From CAMAVH01 sp036500145 (GTDB lineage: Bacteria > Pseudomonadota > Alphaproteobacteria > SMXQ01): a DNA stretch of 23,933 bases. Positions within the stretch are counted from its first letter, which is position 1. Each line of letters begins with the position of its first letter. The stretch lies in the NCBI GenBank assembly GCA_036500145.1, contig DASYCO010000010.1:1-23933 (forward strand), given 5' to 3'. Shown piece by piece: positions 1 to 7,235 of this stretch. A program made the position numbers and the translations under genes. The notes under the pieces were generated by a model. It was given only the letters and a program-made list of their open reading frames with translations. It was not told the origin of the DNA and made no database searches.

Positions 1-1085
1 GAGTAGGTCACGTTCAGGTTCTTGCCGAGCATGTCCGGCCCCGGGACGAGCCCGTGGATCAGGAACGCGCCGAGCAAAATCGCCATGCCGGCGCCGCCAG
101 GGACGCCGAAGGCCACCGTGGTGACCAGCGAGCCGCCTTCCTTGGCGTTATTGGTCGCCTCCGAGGCGATGACGCCACGGACGTCGCCCTTGCCGAAGGT
201 CTGGCTGGCCCCTTTTTCAGTCTTGAGCGCATGGCCATAAGCCAGCCAATCGACCACCGAGCCGCTGATGCCGGGCACGGCGCCGAGGCCGGCGCCGATC
301 CACGAGCAGCGGATGATCAGCCACCAATGCCGGAAGCAGTCGCGGATGCCCGCGGCCATGCCGGCCTTGATGTTGTATTTGGCGTCGCCGGCGATGGCCG
401 AACGCGCGATCGCGAGATCGCAAAGCTCAGGCAGCGCGAAGAGACCAAGGGTCGCCGGCACGAGCGGCAGGCCGTCCCACAGGTAGAGGCTGTCGAGCGT
501 CCAGCGGAGCGTGCCGGTCTGCGGATCGGACCCGATCATGGCGATCATGATGCCGAAGCAGGCGACCGTCATGCCGCGCAGCGGCGCGGTGCCGGCCAGC
601 ACGGCCACCATCGAGATGCCGAACAGGGCCAGGGCCAGCAGCTCGGGCGAGCCGATGTAGAGCATGACCGGGCGCAGCAGCGGAATGCTGACGCCGAGCA
701 GCGCGGCGCCGAACAGGCCGCCGAGCATCGAGGACATGTAGGACGCGCTGAGCGCGCGGCCGGCCTCGCCGTTCTTGGCCATCGGGAAGCCGTCGAGCAC
801 CGTGGCCGCGGAGGCTGCACCTCCGGGCACGCCGAACAGCACTGCTGGAATGGGGTCGCCGGTGTTCGTCGCAGCGCCCAGGCCGAGCAGCAGCGCGAAC
901 GCCGAATAGGGATCCATGTCGAACGTAAAGGGCAGCAACAGGGCCGTTCCGGCGACGCCGCCGATGCCGGGAACGATTCCCAGCACGAGTCCCATGATGA
1001 CCCCGAGCGACAAGAACATCAGTCGCTCGGGGTCCAAGATAATCAGCAGGGCTTCCCCTGCCGCTCCTAGCATCGATACTTCCAT
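1..1085 (-). CDS. tctA: TctA-family permease of a tripartite tricarboxylate transporter (3' end beyond window)
   Basis: This is the N-terminal 361 residues of the large membrane subunit of a TTT transporter, which imports organic acids with a periplasmic binding protein and a small TctB subunit. The translation begins MEVSMLGAAGEALLIILDPE and runs open off the window edge. It carries the family glycine/proline signature twice: GLVLGIVPGIGG near residues 29-40, and GAGLGAVPGISGS in the later repeat. Between them lie long hydrophobic segments and the conserved stretch TNTGDPIPAVLFGVPGG. The ATG at 1085 has only a weak upstream purine run; the ATG at 1073 (Met5) has GGAAG five bases ahead and is a possible alternative. 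No TctB gene is visible on its 5' side, where the next gene is UbiX. It is probably the permease served by one or more of the four binding proteins in the window. Confidence 0.93.
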   Translation of the reverse strand, partial: MEVSMLGAAGEALLIILDPERLMFLSLGVIMGLVLGIVPGIGGVAGTALLLPFTFDMDPYSAFALLLGLGAATNTGDPIPAVLFGVPGGAASAATVLDGFPMAKNGEAGRALSASYMSSMLGGLFGAALLGVSIPLLRPVMLYIGSPELLALALFGISMVAVLAGTAPLRGMTVACFGIMIAMIGSDPQTGTLRWTLDSLYLWDGLPLVPATLGLFALPELCDLAIARSAIAGDAKYNIKAGMAAGIRDCFRHWWLIIRCSWIGAGLGAVPGISGSVVDWLAYGHALKTEKGASQTFGKGDVRGVIASEATNNAKEGGSLVTTVAFGVPGGAGMAILLGAFLIHGLVPGPDMLGKNLNVTY

Positions 1086-1656
1086 CGTCGTACACCCCGA
1101 CTCGTCTATTTTTATTCGGGCGGCGACAGCATGCCGCGCCCGATGACTTTGCTTCTCCGATGCCGAAGCCTGCGCGGCGCCGCCTTCTGGATGAGGCAGT
1201 CGCCGTGCGGCAGAGCGGCACGGTCGTGACGATGGTCAGGTTGTGGAGGGCGCGAAACATCGGCCCGGTCAAAGGCCTGCGTGCGCGCAATGGAAGCCGT
1301 CAGCCCGCGCGCAGCCGCGCGGGACGTGAACGGACTCTGCTTCCCGTGCCTCGGCGTCGGCTGCCTACATGGTGCCGTCGTCGATGCAACCCCCACGAAC
1401 ATCCGCATTCATGCCTGACGTTCGCTTCTTGTTTTTGTCGGGTGTCGCAGCGCCGGTCCTCATGCGCCACGCCCCGAGTTAAGCCTGTGATGGTATGGGA
1501 GGGGGAAAAGGGCGTCAATCAAAGCGTCGCCCTGCAGCGGCAATTCGGAATCGCCTATATCGCTGCAAAATAAGGGCAAATCGCATGCCGGAGAAACCGG
1601 CATGTCGCGCTTTTTGCGGAGCAAAAGCCGTTTCGCAGCCTGCTCGTCGGCCCGCG
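1086..1656. other. Non-coding gap between UbiX and TctA genes
   Basis: This 571-base stretch separates the UbiX gene from tctA on the same strand. The open frames across it (for example 1160-1573 on the plus strand) look like arginine-rich high-GC noise with no family signature. It should contain the tctA promoter, but I found no convincing -35/-10 pair. An imperfect inverted repeat with TCGGGC/GCCCGA arms lies near 1116-1144. A cleaner hairpin lies at 1584-1604. Confidence 0.5.
1584..1604 (-). terminator. Hairpin downstream of UbiX gene, possible weak terminator
   Basis: CATGCCGG and CCGGCATG form a perfect 8-bp stem with a 5-base loop, about 50 bases past the UbiX stop. In the leftward direction only a poor T run follows (CGATTTG), so termination is uncertain. 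A second small stem of CTTTTGC/GCAAAAAG type lies just before it (1610-1630). Confidence 0.35.
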
Positions 1657-2232
1657 CTATTGCTTCGGCGCGCTGTCCTTCCAGCGCGGGAAGAGGTTGT
1701 GCTCGATGTTGAAGAGATCGAGCGCCTTGCCGACAGTGTGGTTGATGACGTCGTCCAGGGTCTTCGGGCGGTGGTAGAAGGCCGGCACCGGCGGCATGAC
1801 GATGGCGCCGTAGCGGGCGGCGCGCGTCATCAGCTCCAGATGGCCCTGGTGCATTGGCGTCTCGCGCACCAGCAGCACCACGCGACGCGCTTCCTTGAGG
1901 CAGACGTCGGCGGCGCGGGTCAAAAGATTGTCGTCATAGGAATTGACGATACCCGAGAGGGTCTTCACCGAGCAGGGCGCGACGATCATGCCGTCGGTCT
2001 TGAAGGAGCCGCTCGACAGCGATGCGCCGATGTCCTTCTGGTTGTGCACGACGTCGGCCAGGGCGCGGACGTCGGCGACGTTCCAGTCCGTCTCGTCGAT
2101 CACCGTCTGGCCGGCGGAGGGCGACATGACGAGGTGCGTTTCGACCTCGGGCACCGCCTTCAGGGCCTCCAGCGTGCGGATGCCATAGATGGCGCCCGAC
2201 GCGCCCGAAATACCGACGATGATTCTGCGCAT
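1657..2232 (-). CDS. ubiX: UbiX-family flavin prenyltransferase
   Basis: UbiX joins dimethylallyl (mono)phosphate to reduced FMN, making the prenylated FMN cofactor that UbiD-type decarboxylases need. The 191-residue product has the normal family length. The FMN-binding loop GISGASG is at residues 7-13 and APCSVKTLSG at 85-94. An LKE...VRE region gives Lys113, Arg123 and Glu124, and FYH gives Tyr153; from memory these match the catalytic residues of Pseudomonas UbiX. I start at the ATG at 2232, directly before RRIIVGISG, because the upstream extension in the same frame is arginine-rich and unlike the family. A candidate promoter lies at 2302-2330. With a UbiD-type gene about 3 kb away on the same strand, this is more likely a dedicated catabolic partner than the ubiquinone housekeeping copy, but sequence alone cannot exclude the latter. 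Confidence 0.93.
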   Translation of the reverse strand: MRRIIVGISGASGAIYGIRTLEALKAVPEVETHLVMSPSAGQTVIDETDWNVADVRALADVVHNQKDIGASLSSGSFKTDGMIVAPCSVKTLSGIVNSYDDNLLTRAADVCLKEARRVVLLVRETPMHQGHLELMTRAARYGAIVMPPVPAFYHRPKTLDDVINHTVGKALDLFNIEHNLFPRWKDSAPKQ

Positions 2233-2301
2233 GACGACTCGGTCTTGAGATGAGGTGAAGCGGCGGCAGAAGCGCCGACGCCGGGATGGGTAAGGGCCGC
2301 T

Positions 2302-2330
2302 ACCATACAAAATAAGCCCGTGAAATCCAA
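2302..2330 (-). promoter_or_regulatory. Candidate sigma70-type promoter for ubiX
   Basis: Read leftward, TTGGAT (2325-2330) is followed by a 17-base spacer and TATGGT (2302-2307). The start of transcription would fall about 65 bases before the ubiX ATG. The match is partial but the spacing is ideal, and a similar TTGNNN-17-TATGGT pair precedes the EutA-like gene. Confidence 0.4.
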
Positions 2331-2396
2331 CCGCTCCAAGCAATCCGCCGATTTTCGGGGGCCTTTGCCGCATGGCCGGTGCCAGCGGGCCAAATG

Positions 2397-2423
2397 AAAA
2401 GGGGCGCCCCGACGGGACGCCCC
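2397..2423 (-). terminator. Intrinsic terminator of the binding-protein gene 2471-3529
   Basis: GGGGCG (2401-2406) pairs with CGCCCC (2418-2423), and an inner CCC/GGG pairing extends the stem. In the leftward direction it is followed by TTTT and then CATTT. It lies about 48 bases past the stop codon. Confidence 0.75.
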
Positions 2424-2470
2424 TCTCCTCATCTCGGTTCCGGCGGCCTAGGCCGCGCGAAACGCCAGGA

Positions 2471-3529
2471 TTACTTCTTTTCCTGGATCTGGATGTTGTC
2501 CTTCTTGGTCGAGGCTTCCGCCGCTTCCTTCAGGATGTCCTTGGGCATCGAGGCGACGCGCTTGACGATCCCTTCGACCTTTTCGCCCGGGACCAGTTCG
2601 ATCTCGAGCTTGGCCTTCTCGGCCTCGGCCAGGAAGTCCTTGTCCTTCATCATCGAGTCGAAGGCGTCGCGCAGCGCCTTGACGCGCTCGGCCGGCACGC
2701 CCGGAGGCGCCAGGTACGGACGGCCCATCGGCTGACCCGAGAAGATCACTTCCAGGATCTCGCGCTGACGGTCGGTCTTGGCCAGTTCGAGGACCAGCGG
2801 GACGTTCGGCAGCTCCGGATGCTTCTCCAGCGCGAACTGCACCGGGATGAAGATCTTGTGCTGCTCGAGCCACTGCGGGCGCGTCGACTTCACGGACGAC
2901 CACGACCAGCCGCAGCGGCCCTGCACTTCGCCGCGTTCGATGGCGAGGTTGACGTCGTTGCCGCCCGGATAGCCGGTGATCAGCTTGAGCTTGGTGCCCA
3001 GCACGTTGTTCAGCGTCAGCGGGAAGTTGTCGGTGTCGGCGCCGGGGCCGGTGCCGCCGACGACCAGCGGCGTGGTGAGAAACTGCTCGGTCGTCTTCAG
3101 GCCGGCGCTTTCCCAGAAGCCGCAGATGCTGACTTCGTTGTTCATGCTGCCGATCCAGTTGAACTTGGCCGGATCGAACTTCGCCTGCGGGTTGTCGAAC
3201 AGCGGCTCGAAGGCCGCGGCGCGCGCGATGGTTCCGAACACGCTGCCGTCCTTCGGCAGCGTGTTGGCGAGCGCGTTGGCGAGCAGCAGGCTGCCGGCGC
3301 CCGGCATGTTGCGCGGCACCATGGCCGGGTTGCCCGGAATGTACTTGCCCATGTGGCGCACGAGCACGCGGGCGTAGGTGTCATAGCCGCCGCCCGTGCT
3401 GTAGCCGATGTACACGTCGACGCTCTTGCCCTTGTAGAAGGACGCGACATCCTGCGCGGCGGCCGGCGCGGCGCAGAAGCCCACAGCGGCGACGGTCAGT
3501 GCCAGACGGTGAAGTCCCGACATCTTCAT
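2471..3529 (-). CDS. TTT substrate-binding protein (TctC/Bug-like, subtype A)
   Basis: This is a periplasmic solute receptor of a tripartite tricarboxylate transporter; such proteins bind organic or aromatic carboxylates and deliver them to TctAB. The 352-residue product starts with a signal peptide (basic MKMSGLHR, hydrophobic core, AAA at 23-25 before QDVASFYKGK). The family region VDVYIGYSTGGGYDTYARV and the PGNPAMVPRNMPGAGS block follow at about residues 35-80. The start at 3529 is supported by AAGGAG seven bases upstream (3537-3542). It resembles the product of 9823-10896 (shared MG-YIPGNP, MPGAG, MGRP-LAPP and VPA-RVKALRDAFD motifs) more than the other two receptors. A strong terminator follows, so it is the last gene of its unit. 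The ligand cannot be read from the sequence. Confidence 0.9.
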   Translation of the reverse strand: MKMSGLHRLALTVAAVGFCAAPAAAQDVASFYKGKSVDVYIGYSTGGGYDTYARVLVRHMGKYIPGNPAMVPRNMPGAGSLLLANALANTLPKDGSVFGTIARAAAFEPLFDNPQAKFDPAKFNWIGSMNNEVSICGFWESAGLKTTEQFLTTPLVVGGTGPGADTDNFPLTLNNVLGTKLKLITGYPGGNDVNLAIERGEVQGRCGWSWSSVKSTRPQWLEQHKIFIPVQFALEKHPELPNVPLVLELAKTDRQREILEVIFSGQPMGRPYLAPPGVPAERVKALRDAFDSMMKDKDFLAEAEKAKLEIELVPGEKVEGIVKRVASMPKDILKEAAEASTKKDNIQIQEKK

Positions 3530-3929
3530 CTGATTACTCCTTGGTTTTTATAAGCCATGACATGCCGCGCCCATCCGGATGACGCTGCATGAACGTTGAC
3601 GGTTTTTGCTTGGCGACGAAAAGTCCCAGAGTCCCTGCAGCAAATCGCGGATTTTTATGGCCGTGCGCGATGCGTTTTTGTTCTTACGTCGCCGGCAGTT
3701 CGTTGGTGCAGAGATTAGTTGCTGCGGGGGCCTGGATCAAGACGAAATCCTATTATTACTAAGCAATTTCGCTGCAACAGCCCGTCACTAATTAACGATG
3801 TCCACTACAGTTGCAATCGATTCGCACGTTGCTTTGGCGCGCAAGAAAACCGCGCCGCAACATCTTGGCGAACATAGGAAGTTCCGATTGCCTTCATCGT
3901 GTCGCTCGACGGTTCCCCGAAGCCCTGTT
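3530..3929. other. Non-coding gap with lower GC
   Basis: This 400-base stretch lies between the half-permease pair and the binding-protein gene, both on the minus strand. It is locally richer in A and T than its surroundings and has no convincing gene. The short frames at 3606-3791 and 3798-4079 have no ribosome site or family signature. A TATAAA sits just ahead of the binding-protein ribosome site (3546-3551) but has no -35 partner. At 3812-3826 there is TGCAA-N5-TCGCA, one base from the repeat found twice at 12239-12277. Confidence 0.5.
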
Positions 3930-4424
3930 CTATTCGAACAGGTTTTCGAGCAGCAACGTGATGAAGCCCGAGATCGGCGGCAGCAAGGCGGCGGCGACCA
4001 GGCGGTTCACGACGAAGGTGCGCCCCATCATCGGCAACTCGAACGCGAGCACGCGCTGGAAGCCGAGCACGGACCATGAGGTGAGAAAGGTCACCAGCGC
4101 GGGCAGCCCCGCCCCCGCCTTCGACAGAACGACGATGATGGGAAAGGTGATGATCGGCCCGCCCGGCGTGAAGCCGCCGATGAGCCAGGCGATGAGGATG
4201 CCGCGCACGCCCGATTCGCCGCCGAGCAGGTTCGCGATGGCTTCCTGCGGCAATATCTGGCTGAGGAAGCCGGCGCCGATCAGCGCCAGCACGACGCGCG
4301 GCGTGTTGAGCAGCGTCATCTCCAGCGCGGCGCGGAAGCCGGCGACGTGCAGGCGGCGCGGATGGCGCCAGGCGACGACGACCAGCACCAGCGTGATCAG
4401 CCCCATGAAGATGATGCTACCCAC
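3930..4424 (-). CDS. Half-sized membrane permease, second of a paralogous pair
   Basis: This is a small integral membrane protein of about 164 residues with several hydrophobic segments. The central part reads IGGFTPGGPIITFPIIVVL, followed by FLTSWSVLGFQRVLAFELPMMG. The same pattern appears in the upstream gene, so the two are paralogues. The overall look resembles halves of DUF318/ArsP-like permeases (PF03773), which normally carry two repeats in one chain; I hold that family name loosely. I prefer the GTG at 4424, with GAGGGGAG eight bases upstream and an 8-base overlap with the upstream stop. The ATG at 4451 would add nine residues but has no ribosome site. Overlap implies translational coupling and a heterodimer. 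The substrate is unknown. Confidence 0.6.
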   Translation of the reverse strand: MGSIIFMGLITLVLVVVAWRHPRRLHVAGFRAALEMTLLNTPRVVLALIGAGFLSQILPQEAIANLLGGESGVRGILIAWLIGGFTPGGPIITFPIIVVLSKAGAGLPALVTFLTSWSVLGFQRVLAFELPMMGRTFVVNRLVAAALLPPISGFITLLLENLFE

Positions 4425-5136
4425 GGCGACCGCTCCCCTCGCCAGAGGCATCGTCGTCCGGGGGCGCGTCGCGCAGCCCCTCCTTGCCGACGGCGCGGAT
4501 GGCCGCGTCCTGCGCCACCTTGGCGATGGGCGCCTCGCCCACCTCGCCCTCGACCTTCAGCTCGACGTCGTCGAGCGTCTCGACGCGCGCAGGCAACCCC
4601 GGCAGCTGGCGCGCGATGTAGCCGGCGATCAGCGGCAGCGGCAGGTTGGCGATGGAGCGCAGGATGGCGAAGTCCATGCCCATGAGCGGGATTTCCCACA
4701 TCGTGACGCGCTGGAAGCCGAGCAAGGCCCATGAGGTGAGATAGGCGACGAGCGCGCCGCGGTCGGCGCCCGCCATGTAGAGCGCCACGACGAAGGGAAA
4801 GGAGGCCATCGGCCCGCCCGGCGTCAGGGCGCCGGCGGCCGTCGCGATGAACAGGCCGCGCCATCCCGAATGGCCGCCGACCCAGTAGGCGACCTGCTCG
4901 CGCGGCAGCAGCACCTGCGCGAAGCCAGACATGATCATCGCCAGCACGATGCGCGGCAGGATGCCGAGGAGCACGTTCAGGTCTTCGTGGAAGGCCCCGA
5001 AGAACGCGTCCGAGCCCCTGAGGTACCAGCAGGCCGCGCCCGCCACCAGCATCATGCCGAAGAACAGCCAGAAGGTCTGGTCGAACATCCTCGACAGGAT
5101 GGAGCCTGATTTCTTCTTGGCGCGGGGCTCTTTCAT
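4417..5136 (-). CDS. Half-sized membrane permease, first of a paralogous pair, with acidic C-terminal tail
   Basis: This 239-residue membrane protein begins MKEPRAKKKSGSILSRMFDQ: a basic, cytosolic-looking N-terminus, then hydrophobic helices. Its core TAAGALTPGGPMASFPFVVAL and YLTSWALLGFQRVTMWEIPLMG aligns by eye with the core of the downstream gene. About 60 residues after the last helix are hydrophilic and acidic (LKVEGEVGEAP...DAPPDDDASGEG), a tail the partner lacks. I chose the ATG at 5136. The longer frame from 5232 would start just past the terminator of the UbiD gene and adds an unlikely Arg/Cys-rich leader. No strong ribosome site precedes 5136. A PF03773-like permease is the best guess; a role in export or uptake of the pathway substrate is only inference. 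Confidence 0.6.
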   Translation of the reverse strand: MKEPRAKKKSGSILSRMFDQTFWLFFGMMLVAGAACWYLRGSDAFFGAFHEDLNVLLGILPRIVLAMIMSGFAQVLLPREQVAYWVGGHSGWRGLFIATAAGALTPGGPMASFPFVVALYMAGADRGALVAYLTSWALLGFQRVTMWEIPLMGMDFAILRSIANLPLPLIAGYIARQLPGLPARVETLDDVELKVEGEVGEAPIAKVAQDAAIRAVGKEGLRDAPPDDDASGEGSGRRG

Positions 5137-5230
5137 GCAGACGGACTGGCTGATTCGGGGTTGGAACGGCGCGCAGCATAGCGCAAAGCGCCGCCGGGAA
5201 AGCCTGCCGAAACGGCGACAGTCCATGCGC

Positions 5231-5261
5231 AAAAAGAAAGGGCGCCGTCTCCGGCGCCCTT
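5231..5261 (-). terminator. Strong intrinsic terminator after the UbiD-type gene
   Basis: A perfect 10-bp stem, AAGGGCGCCG (5238-5247) with CGGCGCCCTT (5252-5261), has a 4-base loop and is followed leftward by TCTTTTT. It lies 25 bases past the UbiD stop, so the half-permease pair is probably transcribed separately. Confidence 0.85.
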
Positions 5262-5285
5262 CCCCATTTCAGTCCGCAGACCCGC

Positions 5286-6767
5286 TTACTTCTTCAGCAA
5301 GTGGCTCCACTTCGCGTAGGTCTTCGCCGCCAGCTCAGGCGACGATTCCGCCACCGGCGGGAACTCATCCTTCCACTCGAACGGACGGCAAGCGTCGACG
5401 ATCGCGCGGGAGTTGAAGTTGTCGCCAGCCTGCTTGCGCGGGTCGAGGGCGCCCGACCAGGCGCGGCGGGTGATGTCGATGTCCTCGATCGGGTCGCAAC
5501 GCGAGGCCATGGCCCAGGTCACGTCCCACAGGTTGGACGGATCGATGTCCTCGTCGACCACGATCGACCAGCGGCCCAGGTAGTTGCCCGCGTGGACGTT
5601 GCAGCAGAGCTGCGCGGCCTGGCGCGAGTGGCCCGGGTAGGCCTGCTTGATCGAGATCACGTTGAACAGGCGACCGCCGCCGTTCTGGTGACACCACACG
5701 CCCTGCACGCCCGGCAGGCCCGCGGCTTCCACCTGGTCCCACACCAGCGCCGACTTGATGACCGACTTGGACATCGTGTAGTCGGACGGCGGACGGCCCG
5801 GACGGGCCATCGTGATGATCGGGTTGTTGCGGTAGTAGATGCGCTTGATCTTGACGACGTTGTCCGGACGGACGGACGAGGCGTAGTAGCCGGTCCACTC
5901 GCCGAAGGGGCCTTCCGGACGCAGGTCGTCCGGCGAGATCTCGCCTTCGAGGACGATTTCGCCGTGGGCCGGGATCGGCAGGCCGTGCAGCTCGCTCTTG
6001 AGCATGTCGAACGGCTTGCCGCGATGGCCGGCGGCGTAGGCGAACTCGGACGTGCCGTACTGGATTTCGTTGCCGGCGGCGAGGAACATGAGCGGGTCAT
6101 GGCCGACGCTGATGGCGACCGGGCACGGCTTGCCCATCTTGAAGTACTTCTCGCGGATCAGGCGGCCGTGCTTGCCGGGGCTCATCCACAGGCCGACGGT
6201 GTTCTTGTCGTGCACCATGACGCGGTAGGTGCCGCAGTTCACCCAGTCGGAGTCCGGATCCTTCATGATGATGCAGTCGCCGGTGCCGATGTAGCGGCCG
6301 CCGTCGAGCTCATGCAGGAAGGGCACGGGGAACTTGAAGATGTCGACTTCGTCGTCGCGGTCGACGTTCTCGAGGATCGGACCGGTGTTGACGAAGCGCG
6401 ACGGGATCGTCTTGAAGTCCTTCATGCGGTCGCGGTAGGCGCGCACGACGTCCATCGGGCCCTTCGGCTCCGGGAAGCCGAGCGTCATCGCCAGGCGGTT
6501 CGGCGACGCGGTCATGCCGGAGAGGATGCGGAAGCCCTTCTGATAGCCCGGGATGTTGTCGAACAGGAGCGCCGGGGGATTTTCCGGGGTCTCGTGATAG
6601 ATCATCTCGGCGATGGCGCCGATCTCGAGGTTCCAGTCCGCGCCGTCGATCTTCTGCAGCTCGCCCAGGGCTTCGGCGCGGGTCAGCCACTCGCGCAGGT
6701 CCTCGTGGGGAGTGTCGTACTGGGTCTTCTTGGGCGTCTTCACGTCCGTGTCTTTCGTCTGTGCCAC
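5286..6767 (-). CDS. UbiD-family prenylated-FMN-dependent (de)carboxylase
   Basis: UbiD enzymes reversibly decarboxylate aromatic or alpha,beta-unsaturated acids using prenylated FMN, Mn and K ions. The 493-residue product has the usual family length. By recalled alignment to fungal Fdc1, the catalytic Glu-Arg-Glu set is present: Arg182 in CGTYRVMVHD, Glu285 and Glu290 in PEGPFGEW. The metal/cofactor ligands Asn177, His200 and Glu241 (YGTSEFAYAAG) also appear intact. The frame is open to 6911, but I start at the GTG at 6767 (MAQTKDTDVK). It has AGAGAG about eight bases upstream, and the longer leader is Arg-rich and atypical. A terminator follows, so the gene looks monocistronic. A 14-bp palindrome at 6997-7010 may be its operator. 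The UbiX gene supplies the likely cofactor partner. Substrate is unknown; phthalate-like, hydroxybenzoate-like or heteroaromatic acids are all possible. Confidence 0.94.
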   Translation of the reverse strand: MAQTKDTDVKTPKKTQYDTPHEDLREWLTRAEALGELQKIDGADWNLEIGAIAEMIYHETPENPPALLFDNIPGYQKGFRILSGMTASPNRLAMTLGFPEPKGPMDVVRAYRDRMKDFKTIPSRFVNTGPILENVDRDDEVDIFKFPVPFLHELDGGRYIGTGDCIIMKDPDSDWVNCGTYRVMVHDKNTVGLWMSPGKHGRLIREKYFKMGKPCPVAISVGHDPLMFLAAGNEIQYGTSEFAYAAGHRGKPFDMLKSELHGLPIPAHGEIVLEGEISPDDLRPEGPFGEWTGYYASSVRPDNVVKIKRIYYRNNPIITMARPGRPPSDYTMSKSVIKSALVWDQVEAAGLPGVQGVWCHQNGGGRLFNVISIKQAYPGHSRQAAQLCCNVHAGNYLGRWSIVVDEDIDPSNLWDVTWAMASRCDPIEDIDITRRAWSGALDPRKQAGDNFNSRAIVDACRPFEWKDEFPPVAESSPELAAKTYAKWSHLLKK

Positions 6768-6996
6768 TGTCGTTGCTCTCTTCGTTCGAGGAACTGGTGA
6801 TGACGGAACGAGGCTTGCGCCTCCTGGATTCCACCGAACCGCTGATGGCGGTTGAAGTCTGCGTCTCCCGCGCGTCCTGGCTTCGCGATGTCGCGCGGCC
6901 CTGGGATGCACGAACGGCTTTGAACAGATGCCTCAGCCGCCGTGCCAGAACCTCGCCGACGTCGTCGGCATGGCCTCTTTTTCAGCGCGGGGGTCG

Positions 6997-7010
6997 TTGG
7001 TAATTACCAA
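6997..7010. promoter_or_regulatory. Perfect 14-bp palindrome, candidate operator for the UbiD-type gene
   Basis: TTGGTAATTACCAA is its own reverse complement and lies in the AT-rich zone about 230 bases ahead of the UbiD start. TTGGT/ACCAA arms are typical of operators of GntR/FadR-type and some other dimeric regulators, although the PdhR/LldR type has a 3-base centre and this one has four. No such regulator is encoded in the window. Confidence 0.45.
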
Positions 7011-7168
7011 ACTAGGCCCTCAAAAACAAAACCATAATGCCTAGCTAGCTATACCATTTCGAACTATGAGCAATATGTCAGCAATGGGTACGCCTGCGCG
7101 CTCCCCAGCCTCGGAAATGCTTGGATAAAACGGCAGTTGCGAGTGTCTCTCAAAGACTCGCACACCGC

Positions 7169-7197
7169 GCAACAAAAGATCGAGCAACAAAAGATCG
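7169..7197. repeat. Two-copy short direct repeat
   Basis: GCAACAAAAGATCG occurs at 7169-7182 and again at 7184-7197 (period 15). It lies just past the terminator stem of the binding-protein gene, so the T-rich tail is doubled in the leftward direction. It is probably a local slippage duplication. Confidence 0.5.
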
Positions 7198-7223
7198 GGG
7201 CGGCGAGATGGTCCCGCCGCCCC
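7187..7223 (-). terminator. Intrinsic terminator of the binding-protein gene 7236-8297
   Basis: GGGGCGGCG (7197-7205) pairs perfectly with CGCCGCCCC (7215-7223) around a 9-base loop. In the leftward direction it is followed by GATCTTTTGT, a modest T run. It lies 12 bases past the stop. Confidence 0.65.
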
Positions 7224-7235
7224 GCTCCGTTCCGC

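Larger units (their letters stand above)
6768..7235. other. Upstream region of the UbiD-type gene
   Basis: These 468 bases hold no convincing gene. The part next to UbiD (6768-6990) is GC-rich and behaves like a long leader. The part at 7000-7080 is AT-rich and likely carries the promoter. It contains the palindrome at 6997-7010 and an inverted repeat CTAGGC (7012-7017)/GCCTAG (7039-7044). TATGGT occurs in the leftward direction near 7030, without a good -35 box. Further right are a hairpin with TGCGAGT/ACTCGCA arms (7138-7162), a short direct repeat (7169-7197) and a terminator. Confidence 0.5.

Noticed and set aside
54..1070. Long plus-strand frame (338 aa) opposite tctA, and the minus-strand frame 427-1290
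   Set aside because: Arg/Ala/His-rich translations without family features; the true TctA frame, open to the window edge, explains the region.
1160..1573. 137-aa plus-strand frame in the gap before tctA
   Set aside because: No ribosome site, no hydrophobic or family pattern, and typical GC-driven arginine content.
5137..5232. 32-residue N-terminal extension of the first half-permease
   Set aside because: It would start only six bases beyond the UbiD terminator stem and is Arg/Cys-rich; the ATG at 5136 begins a normal cytosolic lead-in to the first helix.
5301..6800. 499-aa plus-strand frame
   Set aside because: Shadow of the UbiD-type gene, which has all catalytic residues in the opposite strand.
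7138..7162. TGCGAGT/ACTCGCA inverted repeat as another LysR-type site
   Set aside because: The arms are 11 bases apart, unlike the 5-base spacing at 12239-12277, and with the flanking AGA/TCT pairing it looks like an RNA hairpin downstream of a terminated gene.
7169..7197. Possible CRISPR-like or integron-like repeat
   Set aside because: Only two copies of a 14-base unit with a one-base gap; this is a slippage duplication, and no spacers or cas genes exist here.
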